Shown here piece by piece: positions 20,577-30,749 of a DNA stretch of 47,844 nucleotides (positions are counted from its first letter, which is position 1; each line of letters starts with the position of its first letter). The stretch is taken from assembly GCF_014644735.1 (NCBI RefSeq), contig NZ_BMKZ01000023.1, forward strand, positions 1 to 47,844, written 5' to 3'. Origin of the DNA: Caldalkalibacillus thermarum. Its GTDB lineage: Bacteria > Bacillota > Bacilli > Caldalkalibacillales > Caldalkalibacillaceae. Below the pieces are notes generated by a model. The model saw nothing but the letters and a program-made list of their open reading frames with translations, was not told the DNA's origin and ran no database searches. The position numbers were made by a program, and so were the translations under genes.

Positions 20577-21737
20577 TCAGTGGCAAAACGATCCGCCAAA
20601 TTCAATGTATTCATTCGGCGTATTAGTTTCAAAATCAGCAGACGGTTCGATGTGGACAGTCATCATTACAGCCAAATATAAACTAAGGGCAACCAACAAT
20701 CCGCTGGCCAGAGACATGGCCACAGATTTCAGACGCAGTCCCAACACCGTACTCACTGCAAAAATCAGGGCAACGGTTACAAAGAAGAGGGACCACCAGC
20801 TAAACATCACTGAGATTTGACCAGGATCTATGGCATCTTGGTGAAACCAACCGAATAAGGGAGACGCACCGGTAAACTGAAATGTCCGGGCAACCTCTTC
20901 GTGTGGTGGCGCTTGCTCGGTCAGGTAAGCCGTCACGGCAAAAACACCGAGGGCCAGCCCGCTTTCAGCCCTTAGCCAGCGCTGCGGCCCAAGGGAGGGA
21001 GTGGTATTCAGCCGGCGGCGCAAGAGAAAGCCGTTGATTAGGCCAAACAACAACACAGGAACAATAAGAACATGTTTGATCAAGAGCATCTGGCCATAGG
21101 GCAGGATAAGGGATTGAGTGAAATAGGGTGTAATAAAGGACATCATGGTGACACCGGTGATGATGATGATCAGCACACAGCTGACCGCCAGCGGTGTAAA
21201 CCAAGCGAGAAACGGAAGCCACTGAGTGTCTCTGGGCGTAAACCAGACCACTATAAACAGGGTTCCGATCCACAGGCTGATTGCCAGAACATGAAAGGAT
21301 TGGGCCAGAAAGCCCAGCATGCCCTCGACTGACGAAGGATGACTGGCCCAGCCCTGGACAAAAACCACGCCAAGCATCAGCAAGAAAGCCATGTAGCGCA
21401 GGAGCTTGTGCTGCTCCATCAACCTTGAAAAATAAAGTGAAGCCAGCCCGCCTAAAAGCAGCAGAATTACCAGCCAGGCCTTGCCCATTTCAAAGGAAAA
21501 CAGGATGTTGTGCAAAATGGGCCAGAACGGTCCGCCCGTTTCTTGAGCCACATAGCGGGCTAAGGAAACAATGGGAATTAATAAGGTTAAGGCCAGCAAA
21601 GGGATGGATGTGCCTATAACCCAGCGCGGAACGTGGATGGCCGGCTTCCGTGCTGAGGGAATCAGGCTAAGTAGTGTATATCCCATTAAAGTGGCTAAGC
21701 AAAGGTAAAAGACCCCTTTGCTGATGATGACCGTCAT
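20577..21737 (-). CDS. copD: CopD-type copper resistance/uptake membrane protein
   Basis: The 386-residue product has eight to nine predicted membrane helices and a CopD domain in the middle third (LAQSFHVLAISLWIGTLFIVVWF followed by LLIKHVLIVPVLLFGLING), with conserved histidines facing the membrane. CopC/CopD pairs move or sequester copper at the outer face of the membrane; B. subtilis YcnJ is a fusion of the same domains used for copper uptake. GTG 21752 is in frame, but ATG 21737 has GGAGGAAA 6 bases upstream and overlaps the copC stop. It is the last gene of a copC-copD pair transcribed against the his operon. Confidence 0.85.
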   Translation of the reverse strand: MTVIISKGVFYLCLATLMGYTLLSLIPSARKPAIHVPRWVIGTSIPLLALTLLIPIVSLARYVAQETGGPFWPILHNILFSFEMGKAWLVILLLLGGLASLYFSRLMEQHKLLRYMAFLLMLGVVFVQGWASHPSSVEGMLGFLAQSFHVLAISLWIGTLFIVVWFTPRDTQWLPFLAWFTPLAVSCVLIIIITGVTMMSFITPYFTQSLILPYGQMLLIKHVLIVPVLLFGLINGFLLRRRLNTTPSLGPQRWLRAESGLALGVFAVTAYLTEQAPPHEEVARTFQFTGASPLFGWFHQDAIDPGQISVMFSWWSLFFVTVALIFAVSTVLGLRLKSVAMSLASGLLVALSLYLAVMMTVHIEPSADFETNTPNEYIEFGGSFCH

Positions 21738-22378
21738 GAGCGTTTCCTCCACAGCACATAGGCCAGTCCGGCGATGACAATGACCACCAGTATCAGTCCC
21801 AGCCAGGGAAGAAGCGTGTCTTCTTCAGCTGTTTCCGTGGGTAACGCTTGATTTTCCTGAGGGGCTTCCTCATCCGGAGCAACGGGTTCATCTGCTCCAG
21901 GTGCTTCGATTGCTTCATTTGTCTCAGTTGTGTCAGGCTCGTCTAGAGCAGTCCCGTCTTCAGGGGCCCCTGCCAGCTCAGCCTCGACCGAAAAGCTAAA
22001 AGAACCGTTAGTGATGTGGCCGTCCTCACTGACAATTTCCCAGTTAACCGTGTAGCGGCCGTTATCCAAGGGGGAAGACAAGAAGGCCGTCACTTCTCTG
22101 CCTTCATGCTGTAGCTCGTCTATATGGATCGTGTGATTAGCTTCCGTCATCAGCTCCAGCTTAATGACGTCTTGAACCTGGGAGTCAAAAGTTAAGACAA
22201 TGGATTCTATGCTTTCTCTCACTGTTTCTCCATCGGCGGGAGCCGAACTTTTTAAAAGGGTATGAGCGTTGACAGAAAATCCAAAGCTGAGTAAACATCC
22301 GCACAGGGTCAGCATCAGGGCCAACCGTAAGCAGCTGTTCAGGCTGCATCGTTTACTGGGAACATCTTTAAACATCAT
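21734..22378 (-). CDS. copC: CopC-domain copper-binding exported protein, membrane anchored
   Basis: The 214-residue product has a signal peptide (hydrophobic about 16-36, cleavage likely before HTLLKSSAP). The CopC beta-sandwich domain follows (about 38-130), whose first residue after the Ala would be the Cu(II)-binding His; the second His ligand is in DGHITNGSFSF. Next is an Asp/Glu/Pro/Thr-rich spacer (about 131-185) and a C-terminal membrane helix with a basic stop (LVVIVIAGLAYVLWRKRS). ATG 22378 and ATG 22375 both fit the AAGGAG at 22384-22389. It precedes copD with a 4-base overlap. Confidence 0.87.
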   Translation of the reverse strand: MMFKDVPSKRCSLNSCLRLALMLTLCGCLLSFGFSVNAHTLLKSSAPADGETVRESIESIVLTFDSQVQDVIKLELMTEANHTIHIDELQHEGREVTAFLSSPLDNGRYTVNWEIVSEDGHITNGSFSFSVEAELAGAPEDGTALDEPDTTETNEAIEAPGADEPVAPDEEAPQENQALPTETAEEDTLLPWLGLILVVIVIAGLAYVLWRKRS

Positions 22379-22445
22379 GTGCACTCCTTCATAAGTGAAT
22401 CAGTATACCTTAACTGTAGCAAATCCGACTAAACAAATCAATTTG

Positions 22446-23272
22446 TTAACTTTTAACCTGGTCTGCATTGGCACTGGCGTTCTGGCTGGACTGATTGAGA
22501 GCACGCATCTGGTTAAGTGAATTTTCCATTTGGGCTGTGGTTTTTTCGGCTCCCTCAGCGATCTCACCGTTGGTTCGGGCAATGGACTGGATCGTTTTTG
22601 TTGTTTCCTCGGTTGAGGCCAACAATTGCTGGCTGCTGGCCGAAACCGTTTCTGCGGCGGAAGCCACATCACGCACCATGTTGCCGATCCCTTCCAAAAG
22701 CTGGTTGGTATGTTGAGCCAAAATTCCGATTTCGTCATTTGTGTTCACTTCAATGCGTTTGGTCAGATCGCCACCTTGGTCTGTATAAAGGCGGCTAATT
22801 CCTGGCGGATCTGGTCCATGTACTGGCGGCCGCTGTCCAGGTTGATGCGGTTTAAGGCCTGTTCCAGACTGCGTCCTTGCCTTGCTTCAATATGAGGACG
22901 AACAGCCCACTCCAGCCAGACTTGAACAAGATGATTGATCTGTTCCAGTTGTTTCATCTGTTCCGGATGGTCACTGACATCAGCCTGGAGCCGCTCGAAG
23001 ATGTGATCGATGGTCTGTGCAGCGTTTTCGTAAGGTTCTAAATAGCTTTCGTTGCCAGTCAGAAGGTAACCCCGTTCCCCTGTTTCGATGTCTACCAACA
23101 GTTTTTCCAGCGTGAGGGCGTTGGTGATCAAGTGAAAATCATGGTCCAGGATCTGTTCGATTTCTGCCTGGGTTCGGTTTAAAAAATAAAAGGCGCTCAC
23201 GGCTAACAGTATCATGACCACAATTGCGATGCTGAACGAAAAGTACAATTTTGCTTTAATGGATTGAAACAA
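22446..23272 (-). pseudogene. broken methyl-accepting chemotaxis protein gene (CHASE3 - HAMP end - start of signalling helix)
   Basis: Two frames carry pieces of one receptor. From 23272 to 22763, 169 residues show an N-terminal membrane helix (VVMILLAVSAFYFL) and a CHASE3 sensor domain (ETGERGYLLTGNESYL). Near 22765-22785 the reading continues in another frame with GGDLTKRIEVNTNDEIGILAQ, the last part of a HAMP domain, and about 85 residues of coiled-coil methylation helix. The second membrane helix, the first half of HAMP and the whole CheA/CheW-interacting hairpin are missing. The remnant stops at 22446, only 68 bases before copC. The gene cannot make a working receptor. Confidence 0.85.
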
Positions 23273-23337
23273 ACCCCTTTTTTACGAGGCTTATATCGGG
23301 ATAAGGGCCTCTTGAACTATTAAAAGGAAATCATTTA

Positions 23338-23346
23338 TGCTATACT
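23338..23346 (+). promoter_or_regulatory. possible extended -10 of the yvcD promoter
   Basis: TGCTATACT is an extended -10 element 33 bases before the yvcD start. The -35 at 17 bases upstream (TATTAA) is poor. Confidence 0.4.
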
Positions 23347-23378
23347 TTTAGCAAACAGTTTTGTATTTGGGGGATACT

Positions 23379-25040
23379 ATGTCAAAAACCAATCAGACTC
23401 ACAAGCAGAACAACATCATTGCTGTACCGTTTGACGCTGATTTCTTCTTTGAACGCGGCTTGCGTCACATGAATCGTTCCAATTTTCAGCGCGCGTTAAA
23501 GTATTTTCAACGTTGTGTCCAATGTGATCCCCATCAACCCAAGTACATGATTCACCTTGCGGCAGTTTATGCGGAACTGGAACAGTATGAACAAAGCAAC
23601 CACTGGCTGTTCAAAGTGATTAATGAAGTGGATAAAGACATACATGAGTGCTACTATTACTTGGCCAACAATTTTGCCCATATGGGGGAGATGGAACAGG
23701 CGGAGCATTATGTGCTCAAGTATCTTAAACAGGATCCGGATGGTGTCTACAGCGAGGAAGCGGAAGAATTGTTGGACTACATTTGCTTTGAGCTGGAAAG
23801 GGCACCAAAAGAGTTGGATGAAGAATACCGGATGATTGAGCAGCATGAACAGGCACGCCTCTGTTTGGAGCAGGGAAGGTTTGTGGAAGCGGCAAAAATT
23901 TTGGAAGAGATGGTGGAGACTTACCCCTCTTTTCTTGCCGCCCGCAATAATCTGGCCCTGTCCTACTATTATCTGGGCAAATGGGACAAAGCACTGGCTG
24001 TGATTGACAACATTTTAGAAGAGGAACCTTGCAATCTGCATGCCCTCTGCAATTTAGCCGTTTTTTTAACCCATCAGGATGAACATGAACGGGCTCAAAC
24101 CATCATTAACGGCCTAAAAAAGGTGCTGCCCATTCATCCTGACCACCATTACAAGCTGGCCACAACGTTAGGGATTCTAGGTGAAGATGAGCGGGCTTAT
24201 GAGCTGTTTACCATTCTTTCCCGCCGGGGCTTGCAGGATGAGGTGATTTTATATCACTATCTGGCTGTGGCTGCTTTCAACACCAAGCGCTGGGAGACGG
24301 CCGAGGCGGCTTGGAAAAAGGTTCAAAAATTGGATCCCCAGGGGGAAGTGGCCGACTATTATTTGGAGTTGCTGAAACGTCCTGAAGTAAAACACAACGG
24401 GCGGAGGCTGCCTTATCATTACCAGTTGCCTTATGCTGAGCAGTGGCGGAAAAATAAATGGTTTGCTAACGGCCGTCTGCCCCAATCAGTCATGAACGAC
24501 CCCGTGATTCGCTCGTCTATTTTTTGGGCTTTGAAACATGGGGATGTGAAAACAAAAATTCAGGTCATCCAATCGCTTCCTTTGTTCGCTGACCAGGAAG
24601 TGGAAAAAGCGCTAAAAGCTTTGCTGCAAGATCCTCAAGAGACCGAATACCTTAAAGCGCTGGCTTTGTTTGTGTTGCGCCAAATGGGCGTGGCCATTGA
24701 AGAGGAGGAAACAGAAGCCATACACTGGATAGGCCACTGGTGTAAAGTGATCGACTGTCTCGATGAGCATATGGCCTGCCTGGGCAATGAGCGGTATTTA
24801 CAAGAGGCTTATTTGGTCTGGATGCACTTTTTGCGGCTCAGCTATCCCCGCCTGCCAGTGATCAGGAAGCCGGAAGCCTGGGCGGCGGCGGTGGAGTATG
24901 TGGTTATGTCCATGAACAATCATCGCTGTTTGAAAAAAGAGATGGCACATAAATACGGAGTTTCGGTTTCCGCCCTGTCCCGCAATGTGGAAGTGTTGCA
25001 AGAGAGCATTTCTTTAGACATAGTCAGCAAAAAAGATTAA
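23379..25040 (+). CDS. yvcD: tetratricopeptide-repeat protein YvcD
   Basis: The 553-residue cytosolic product has TPR-like repeats through residues 20-330 (for example FERGLRHMNRSNFQRALKYF, then ARNNLALSYYYLGKWDKAL and LHALCNLAVFLTHQDEHERA). A C-terminal half of about 200 residues follows without obvious repeats, ending in a helix-turn-helix-like stretch (KKEMAHKYGVSVSALSRNVE). B. subtilis has a TPR protein, YvcD, in the same place between the his operon and trxB. The frame opens at 23361, but ATG 23379 has GGGGG 5 bases upstream. The partner is unknown; the HTH-like tail suggests a nucleic-acid or regulatory link, which is inference. Confidence 0.82.
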   Translation: MSKTNQTHKQNNIIAVPFDADFFFERGLRHMNRSNFQRALKYFQRCVQCDPHQPKYMIHLAAVYAELEQYEQSNHWLFKVINEVDKDIHECYYYLANNFAHMGEMEQAEHYVLKYLKQDPDGVYSEEAEELLDYICFELERAPKELDEEYRMIEQHEQARLCLEQGRFVEAAKILEEMVETYPSFLAARNNLALSYYYLGKWDKALAVIDNILEEEPCNLHALCNLAVFLTHQDEHERAQTIINGLKKVLPIHPDHHYKLATTLGILGEDERAYELFTILSRRGLQDEVILYHYLAVAAFNTKRWETAEAAWKKVQKLDPQGEVADYYLELLKRPEVKHNGRRLPYHYQLPYAEQWRKNKWFANGRLPQSVMNDPVIRSSIFWALKHGDVKTKIQVIQSLPLFADQEVEKALKALLQDPQETEYLKALALFVLRQMGVAIEEEETEAIHWIGHWCKVIDCLDEHMACLGNERYLQEAYLVWMHFLRLSYPRLPVIRKPEAWAAAVEYVVMSMNNHRCLKKEMAHKYGVSVSALSRNVEVLQESISLDIVSKKD

Positions 25041-25072
25041 GCTAATATTAGGGTTACGAAGCGCTCAGCTAG

Positions 25073-26065
<993 letters not shown>

Positions 26066-26129
26066 AGCCAGGCAGGAAAAAGGGCGGGGAAAACCTGACT
26101 AAAACTGTAACAGATTTTTTACCTGTTTG

Positions 26130-26192
26130 TAATATAGATGTAATAAAAGGGGGATATACTAAGTAACGTAATGACCCCCTTTTAATATAGAT
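26130..26192. repeat. inverted repeat bracketed by 10-base direct repeats, trxB-yvcI spacer
   Basis: AAAAGGGGG (26145-26153) and CCCCCTTTT (26175-26183) are perfect inverted repeats 21 bases apart. TAATATAGAT occurs directly on both sides (26130-26139 and 26183-26192). A TTTACC-17-TAATAA promoter-like pair (26118-26146) overlaps the left arm, and a terminator hairpin follows 12 bases after the right direct repeat. The segment could be an operator, the core of a short transcript, or a scar. Confidence 0.55.
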
Positions 26193-26203
26193 TCTCCTTT
26201 CCA

Positions 26204-26234
26204 GGCACAGGTCCACCCTGTGCCATCTTTTTTT
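26204..26234 (+). terminator. strong terminator in the trxB-yvcI spacer
   Basis: GGCACAGG-TCCAC-CCTGTGCC is an 8-bp stem with a 5-base loop, followed by ATCTTTTTTTG. It can end transcription from trxB or a short RNA made inside the spacer. Confidence 0.85.
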
Positions 26235-26273
26235 GTCTCGACATTTTGCCTCTATCGTTGGCTTTTGGGGCCA

Positions 26274-26301
26274 TTGGTGATATGCTTTAATATGGTACAC
26301 T
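26274..26301 (+). promoter_or_regulatory. sigma-A promoter of yvcI-rapZ-yvcK-whiA-crh
   Basis: TTGGTG (26274-26279) and TACACT (26296-26301) are separated by 16 bases, and TGG precedes the -10 as an extended element. The start codon of yvcI is 22 bases downstream, giving a very short leader. Confidence 0.65.
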
Positions 26302-26322
26302 ATACATAGGAGTGACACATGG

Positions 26323-26781
26323 GTGCAACGCGTGACCAATTGTATCTTAATTGACCGAGAGAGAGACGAAGTCCTTCTGTTGCAAAAACCCCGCCGCGGA
26401 TGGTGGGTTGCGCCAGGCGGGAAAATGGAAAGCGGAGAAACCATCCGCGAAGCAGTTATTCGCGAGTTTAAAGAAGAAACAGGGATTACCTTGATCGATC
26501 CTGTTTTAAAAGGTGTGTTTACCATTCTCATTGAAGAGGACGGACAGCGTGTAGATGAATGGATGATGTTTACCTTTGTCTGTGATCAGTATAAGGGCGA
26601 AGCGCTTAAACACTCTCCCGAGGGCCGGCTCGCTTGGCAGCCTCGTCATGAAGTAGCCCGTTTGCCTAAAGCGAAGGGGGATCAAGTTTATTTTGAGCAC
26701 ATTTTAGAACAACGAGAGAGCGGACTGCTGATTCTGAAGTTTCGTTACACCCCTGACTATACGTTGATTTCCTATGAGTAG
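26323..26781 (+). CDS. yvcI: Nudix hydrolase, 8-oxo-dGTP diphosphatase-like YvcI
   Basis: The 152-residue product has a complete Nudix box (GX5EX7REX2EEXG) at about 33-55, which binds the metal and hydrolyses a nucleoside diphosphate linked to another group. The context trxB-yvcI-rapZ-yvcK-whiA is the B. subtilis one. Substrate is not certain; MutT-like clean-up of oxidised nucleotides is the family's default call. GTG 26323 has AGGAG 10 bases upstream. An ATG at 26319 is in another frame and reaches a stop within 12 codons. Confidence 0.87.
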   Translation: MQRVTNCILIDRERDEVLLLQKPRRGWWVAPGGKMESGETIREAVIREFKEETGITLIDPVLKGVFTILIEEDGQRVDEWMMFTFVCDQYKGEALKHSPEGRLAWQPRHEVARLPKAKGDQVYFEHILEQRESGLLILKFRYTPDYTLISYE

Positions 26782-26793
26782 GAGGCAGGCAAA

Positions 26794-27660
26794 ATGCAGC
26801 CCAAAACAATCGAATTAATTATTATTACAGGGATGTCCGGGGCAGGAAAAACGGTAGCGGTTCAGGCCTTGGAAGACCTAGGCTACTTTTGTGTCGATAA
26901 CTTGCCGCCGGTGTTGCTGCCTAAGTTTCTGGAACTGATTGGACAGTCAGCTTCCACGATGAATCACGTGGCACTGGTCATGGACCTCAGGGGGCGCGAA
27001 TTTTTTGATGATTTGCTTCAGGCTCTGGACCAGATGGAGATTAACGATCATTTTAAATATCAAATTTTGTTCCTGGATGCCAGTGATGAGGTGCTGGTCA
27101 AACGCTACAAGGAGACGCGGCGCCGGCACCCCCTTGCCCCTGACGGGTTGCCGCTGGAAGGGATCAAGCAGGAGCGGGAGCTGTTGAAGGAACTGAAAGG
27201 GCGTGCCCAGCAAATTATAGATACTTCCGCTTTAAAACCGGCTCAATTGCGTAAAAAAATTGTGCAGCGCTTCTCCAAGGGCAGCCATGCCTTCACGGTG
27301 AATGTGATGTCCTTTGGTTTCAAATACGGCATTCCGATCGATGCCGACTTGGTTTTTGATGTCCGCTTCCTGCCCAATCCCCATTACATTGAGGAGATGC
27401 GCGCCAAGACCGGGCTGGACGAGGAAGTGTCTCATTACGTTCTGAAATGGAACGAAACACAAGAATTTATGCATAAATTAATAGAGTTACTTTCTTTTTT
27501 GCTCCCCCACTACCAGCGGGAAGGGAAAAGCCAGCTGGTCATCGCCATCGGCTGCACCGGAGGGAAGCACCGTTCAGTCGCACTGGCTGAGCATATTCGT
27601 GACCATTTTGCCGGTGATTACCACATCCAGGTGACCCACCGGGATATTGACAAATCTTAA
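26794..27660 (+). CDS. rapZ: RNase adapter/nucleotide-binding protein RapZ (YvcJ)
   Basis: The 288-residue product is a P-loop protein with Walker A GMSGAGKT at 13-20, the CVDNLPP block and a C-terminal domain with [18 protein letters not shown], which in E. coli RapZ binds small RNA. In Bacillus, YvcJ hydrolyses GTP and affects competence. ATG 26794 has AGGAGG 8 bases upstream, 12 bases after the yvcI stop. The block rapZ-yvcK-whiA is conserved across Firmicutes and Actinobacteria. Confidence 0.94.
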   Translation: MQPKTIELIIITGMSGAGKTVAVQALEDLGYFCVDNLPPVLLPKFLELIGQSASTMNHVALVMDLRGREFFDDLLQALDQMEINDHFKYQILFLDASDEVLVKRYKETRRRHPLAPDGLPLEGIKQERELLKELKGRAQQIIDTSALKPAQLRKKIVQRFSKGSHAFTVNVMSFGFKYGIPIDADLVFDVRFLPNPHYIEEMRAKTGLDEEVSHYVLKWNETQEFMHKLIELLSFLLPHYQREGKSQLVIAIGCTGGKHRSVALAEHIRDHFAGDYHIQVTHRDIDKS

Positions 27661-27672
27661 ACGAGGTGTGCC

Positions 27673-28650
27673 ATGAATCGAGCAAAGGGACAAAAGAAAA
27701 GGGTGGTGGCCATCGGAGGAGGAACCGGGCTGTCTACAATCTTGCGCGGGTTAAAGAAAGCGGATATTGATTTAACCGCGATCGTCACCGTCGCTGATGA
27801 CGGGGGAAGCTCGGGGATTTTGCGGGAAGAAATGAAGATGCCGCCTCCCGGGGACATACGCAATGTGCTGGTGGCTCTCGCCGAGCGGGAGCCGCTCTTA
27901 CAGCAAATTTTTCAACACCGGTTTAAAAACGGCAACCACCTGGCCGGACATAGCTTGGGTAATCTGATTATTGCCGCCATGCAGGAGATTACGGGTGATT
28001 TTGTCACCGCCGTTAAAACCTTAAGCCGCGTTTTTGCTGTCAGGGGAACCGTGCTGCCGGCGGCCAACCAAAGCATCCGCCTGCGGGCAGAAATGGCGGA
28101 TGGAACCGTGGTGATTGGAGAGTCCAATATACCGAAAGCAAAGAAAAAAATTGCCCGCCTGTCACTGATTCCCGAGGATATTGAAGCGCTGCCGGAAGCA
28201 GTTGAAGCGGTGGAACAGGCCGACCTGATTGTAATTGGGCCAGGGAGTTTGTATACCAGTGTCTTACCCAATCTCTTGGTGCCCGGTATCCAGGAGGGCA
28301 TTAAAAACAGCCAAGCCCAAGTGATCTATATTTGCAATGTGATGACCCAGCCTGGGGAAACAGACGGATACACAGTGGAAGATCACATCAGCGCTATTTA
28401 TGAACATATCGGTCAGCCCATTTTTCATAAAGTGGTGGTCAATGTCGGCCATATACCGCCTGCTGTTCTCAAAAAGTATGAGCAAGAACAAGCTTACCCC
28501 GTTGTGTACCAGCCGGGAAGCCTGGATGCGTTCAACATTGAGGTTATTGAAGATTGCCTGTTTATGGTCAATGATTATTTAAGGCATGATGCCCAGAAAG
28601 TTACAGAGATCGTTCTCCGTTGCTTACATGGGAGCTCCCGAAAGAGGTGA
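27673..28650 (+). CDS. yvcK: gluconeogenesis/cell-wall factor YvcK
   Basis: The 325-residue product belongs to the CofD/YvcK family, which binds UDP-sugars. B. subtilis YvcK is needed for growth on gluconeogenic carbon and for correct PBP1 placement. The glycine-rich IGGGTGLSTILRGL at the N-terminus, DDGGSSGILREE, PPPGDIRN and GNLIIAAM are family motifs, and VIGPGSLYTSVLPNLLV marks the core. The length is normal. It sits 12 bases after rapZ with GAGGTG before its ATG, and whiA starts 6 bases after its stop. Confidence 0.93.
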   Translation: MNRAKGQKKRVVAIGGGTGLSTILRGLKKADIDLTAIVTVADDGGSSGILREEMKMPPPGDIRNVLVALAEREPLLQQIFQHRFKNGNHLAGHSLGNLIIAAMQEITGDFVTAVKTLSRVFAVRGTVLPAANQSIRLRAEMADGTVVIGESNIPKAKKKIARLSLIPEDIEALPEAVEAVEQADLIVIGPGSLYTSVLPNLLVPGIQEGIKNSQAQVIYICNVMTQPGETDGYTVEDHISAIYEHIGQPIFHKVVVNVGHIPPAVLKKYEQEQAYPVVYQPGSLDAFNIEVIEDCLFMVNDYLRHDAQKVTEIVLRCLHGSSRKR

Positions 28651-28656
28651 ACCGTC

Positions 28657-29595
28657 ATGTCTTTTGCGTCGTTAACCAAAAAGGAATTAACCAGTTTAGA
28701 AGTAAAAGACTGTTGCCTAAAGGCGGAACTGGCCGCGCTGATCCGGATGAACGGCTCCCTTTCCCTCTCCGCCGGACGGGTGCTGGTGGATGTGAGCACT
28801 GAAAACGCAGCCATTGCCCGGCGCATTTACAGCGCTTTGAAAAAACTGTTCCAAGTTTCACCTGAGCTGTTGGTGCGCAAAAAGATGCGTTTGAAAAAGA
28901 ACAACGTTTATATTGTCCGCTTAACCGCCGGGGCCAGAGACATCTTGGAAGCATTAGAGATTATTTCCCCCAGTTTTGAAATGAAGCGCACCATCTCCCC
29001 TGCCTTGGTGCAAAAAACGTGCTGCAAACGCTCCTACCTAAGGGGGGCGTTTATGGCTGGGGGCTCTGTCAATCATCCTGAATCCTCCTCCTATCATCTG
29101 GAGATCTTTACAAGTTATGAGGAACACGGCCAGGCCTTAGTCGACTTGTGCCGCCACTTTAAGCTATATCCCAAACTGATCGAGCGGAAAAAGGGATTTG
29201 TGATGTATTTAAAAGAGGGGGAAAAGATCACCGAATTTCTTAACATTATCGGTGCCCATCAAGCTTTGTTCCAGTTTGAGGATGCCCGTATTGTTAAGGA
29301 TATGCGCAATTCCGTTAACCGGTTGGTCAACTGTGAGACGGCCAATCTGAATAAAACCGTGGCGGCAGCCATGCGCCAGATTGAGAACATTCAGCTGATT
29401 GATGAAAAGATTGGCTTGGATAACTTACCTGACAAGCTGAAAGAAATCGCCCTGGTTCGCCTAGAACACCCCGATGTCAACCTGAAGGAACTGGGCGAGC
29501 TTCTGCCCAGCGGCAAGGTATCCAAGTCCGGGATCAATCACCGCCTGCGCAAGCTGGAAGAAATCGCTTCAAAATTAAGATCAGGCAGGGTATAA
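28657..29595 (+). CDS. whiA: DNA-binding protein WhiA
   Basis: WhiA has an N-terminal domain related to LAGLIDADG homing endonucleases, without nuclease activity, and a C-terminal helix-turn-helix; in Bacillus it influences cell division and chromosome segregation. The 312-residue product shows the N-terminal duplicated fold ([20 protein letters not shown]-like region at about 128-147) and the C-terminal [23 protein letters not shown] at about 272-291. ATG 28657 has AGAGGTG upstream. It is followed by crh as in B. subtilis. Confidence 0.95.
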   Translation: MSFASLTKKELTSLEVKDCCLKAELAALIRMNGSLSLSAGRVLVDVSTENAAIARRIYSALKKLFQVSPELLVRKKMRLKKNNVYIVRLTAGARDILEALEIISPSFEMKRTISPALVQKTCCKRSYLRGAFMAGGSVNHPESSSYHLEIFTSYEEHGQALVDLCRHFKLYPKLIERKKGFVMYLKEGEKITEFLNIIGAHQALFQFEDARIVKDMRNSVNRLVNCETANLNKTVAAAMRQIENIQLIDEKIGLDNLPDKLKEIALVRLEHPDVNLKELGELLPSGKVSKSGINHRLRKLEEIASKLRSGRV

Positions 29596-29644
29596 TAATT
29601 AAAAATATGCATGGTATAGAATGACAAATGAGGGAGGAAGGTTC

Positions 29645-29902
29645 ATGATTCACCAAACGGTAGAGGTGAAATTAAAAACGGGATTGCAAGCCCGCCCGGC
29701 CGCACTGTTTGTGCAAGAGGCGAATCGTTATGCTGCTGACATTTATGTAGAAAAAGACAACAAGAAAGTGAATGCCAAAAGCATTATGGGCATTATGAGC
29801 TTAGCCGTTGCCAAAGGCACCAACATTACCCTTTCAGCTGAAGGACATGACGCAGAGGAAGCGATTGCGGCCCTGACCCGCTTTGTTTCCAAGGAAGAGT
29901 AA
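29645..29902 (+). CDS. crh: catabolite-repression HPr-like protein Crh
   Basis: Crh is an HPr paralogue that is phosphorylated only at Ser46 by HprK/P and then acts as a CcpA co-repressor. The 85-residue product has Gln15 in GLQARPA, where HPr of the PTS has the catalytic His, so it cannot carry sugar phosphate. Ser46 is kept in NAKSIMG. The frame is open from 29621, but ATG 29645 has GGGAGGAAGG just upstream and gives the expected MxxQxVEVKLKTG start. It closes the yvcI-crh operon; hprK is at 10179. Confidence 0.94.
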   Translation: MIHQTVEVKLKTGLQARPAALFVQEANRYAADIYVEKDNKKVNAKSIMGIMSLAVAKGTNITLSAEGHDAEEAIAALTRFVSKEE

Positions 29903-29962
29903 CTAAAAGCAAACAAGTAAGAACCCCGGTGGTGCCCCACAGCTTGAGCCAGCGCAATAAAT

Positions 29963-30000
29963 AAAAAGAGTGATAGCTGTTTAAAGCCATCACTCTTTTT
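29963..30000. terminator. bidirectional terminator between crh and clpP
   Basis: AAAAAGAGTGAT (29963-29974) and ATCACTCTTTTT (29989-30000) form a 12-bp stem, extended by GCT/AGC after one mismatch. A-tract and T-tract on the two sides let it work on both strands, for crh and for clpP. Confidence 0.9.
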
Positions 30001-30112
30001 GTGTACAACATTTTTATGATGTAACATAAGTGAAACAGAATATGATGGAGAACAGATTACTATTTTATAATAGATGGATGGCACTGGCGCTTGGCCGTCT
30101 TCGCTGCTGGAC

Positions 30113-30703
30113 CTATTTTTCTGGGGTGCGGGTAATCACTTCGTCGATCAGACCATAGGCTTTCGCTTCTTCAGCAGACATGAAGTGATCACGGTCTGTA
30201 TCCCGTTCAATGCGCTCCAGAGGTTGCCCGGTCCGCTCGGCCAAGATTTTGTTCAGTCTATCCCGCATTTTTAAAATGCGTTTAGCATGAATCTCAATAT
30301 CTGAGGCTTGCCCCTGTGTGCCTCCCAATGGCTGGTGAATCATCACTTCTGAGTTGGGCAGGGCAAAACGCTTGCCTTTTTCACCGGCCGCCAGGAGGAA
30401 TGCTCCCATGGAAGCAGCCAATCCGATACAGATGGTGCTCACTTTTGGCTTAATGTATTGCATGGTATCGTAAATGGCCATTCCGGCTGTGATGGAACCT
30501 CCCGGGCTGTTAATGTACAGGGAAATGTCTTTTTCTGGATCTTCCGCAGCCAGAAACAACAACTGGGCGACAACAGCATTGGCCACCTGGTCATCGATAG
30601 GTGTCCCCAAGAAAATAATCCGGTCCTTTAACAAGCGCGAATAAATATCGTAGGCGCGTTCACCGCGATTGGTTTGTTCAATCACTGTGGGGATGAGTGG
30701 CAT
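30113..30703 (-). CDS. clpP: ATP-dependent Clp protease proteolytic subunit
   Basis: ClpP forms the 14-subunit proteolytic chamber used by ClpC, ClpX or ClpE. The 196-residue product has the catalytic triad Ser98 (GLAASMGAF), His123 (MIHQPLGG) and Asp172 (TDRDHFMS). The frame extends 11 codons upstream, but ATG 30703 has AGGAGG about 10 bases before it and gives the standard [20 protein letters not shown] start. A sigma-A promoter overlapped by a CtsR operator lies upstream, so it is a heat-shock gene. Confidence 0.97.
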   Translation of the reverse strand: MPLIPTVIEQTNRGERAYDIYSRLLKDRIIFLGTPIDDQVANAVVAQLLFLAAEDPEKDISLYINSPGGSITAGMAIYDTMQYIKPKVSTICIGLAASMGAFLLAAGEKGKRFALPNSEVMIHQPLGGTQGQASDIEIHAKRILKMRDRLNKILAERTGQPLERIERDTDRDHFMSAEEAKAYGLIDEVITRTPEK

Positions 30704-30749
30704 GGATGAAAGCCTCCTTTTCAGTCTGTTGATCATGTGTTACGCTATT

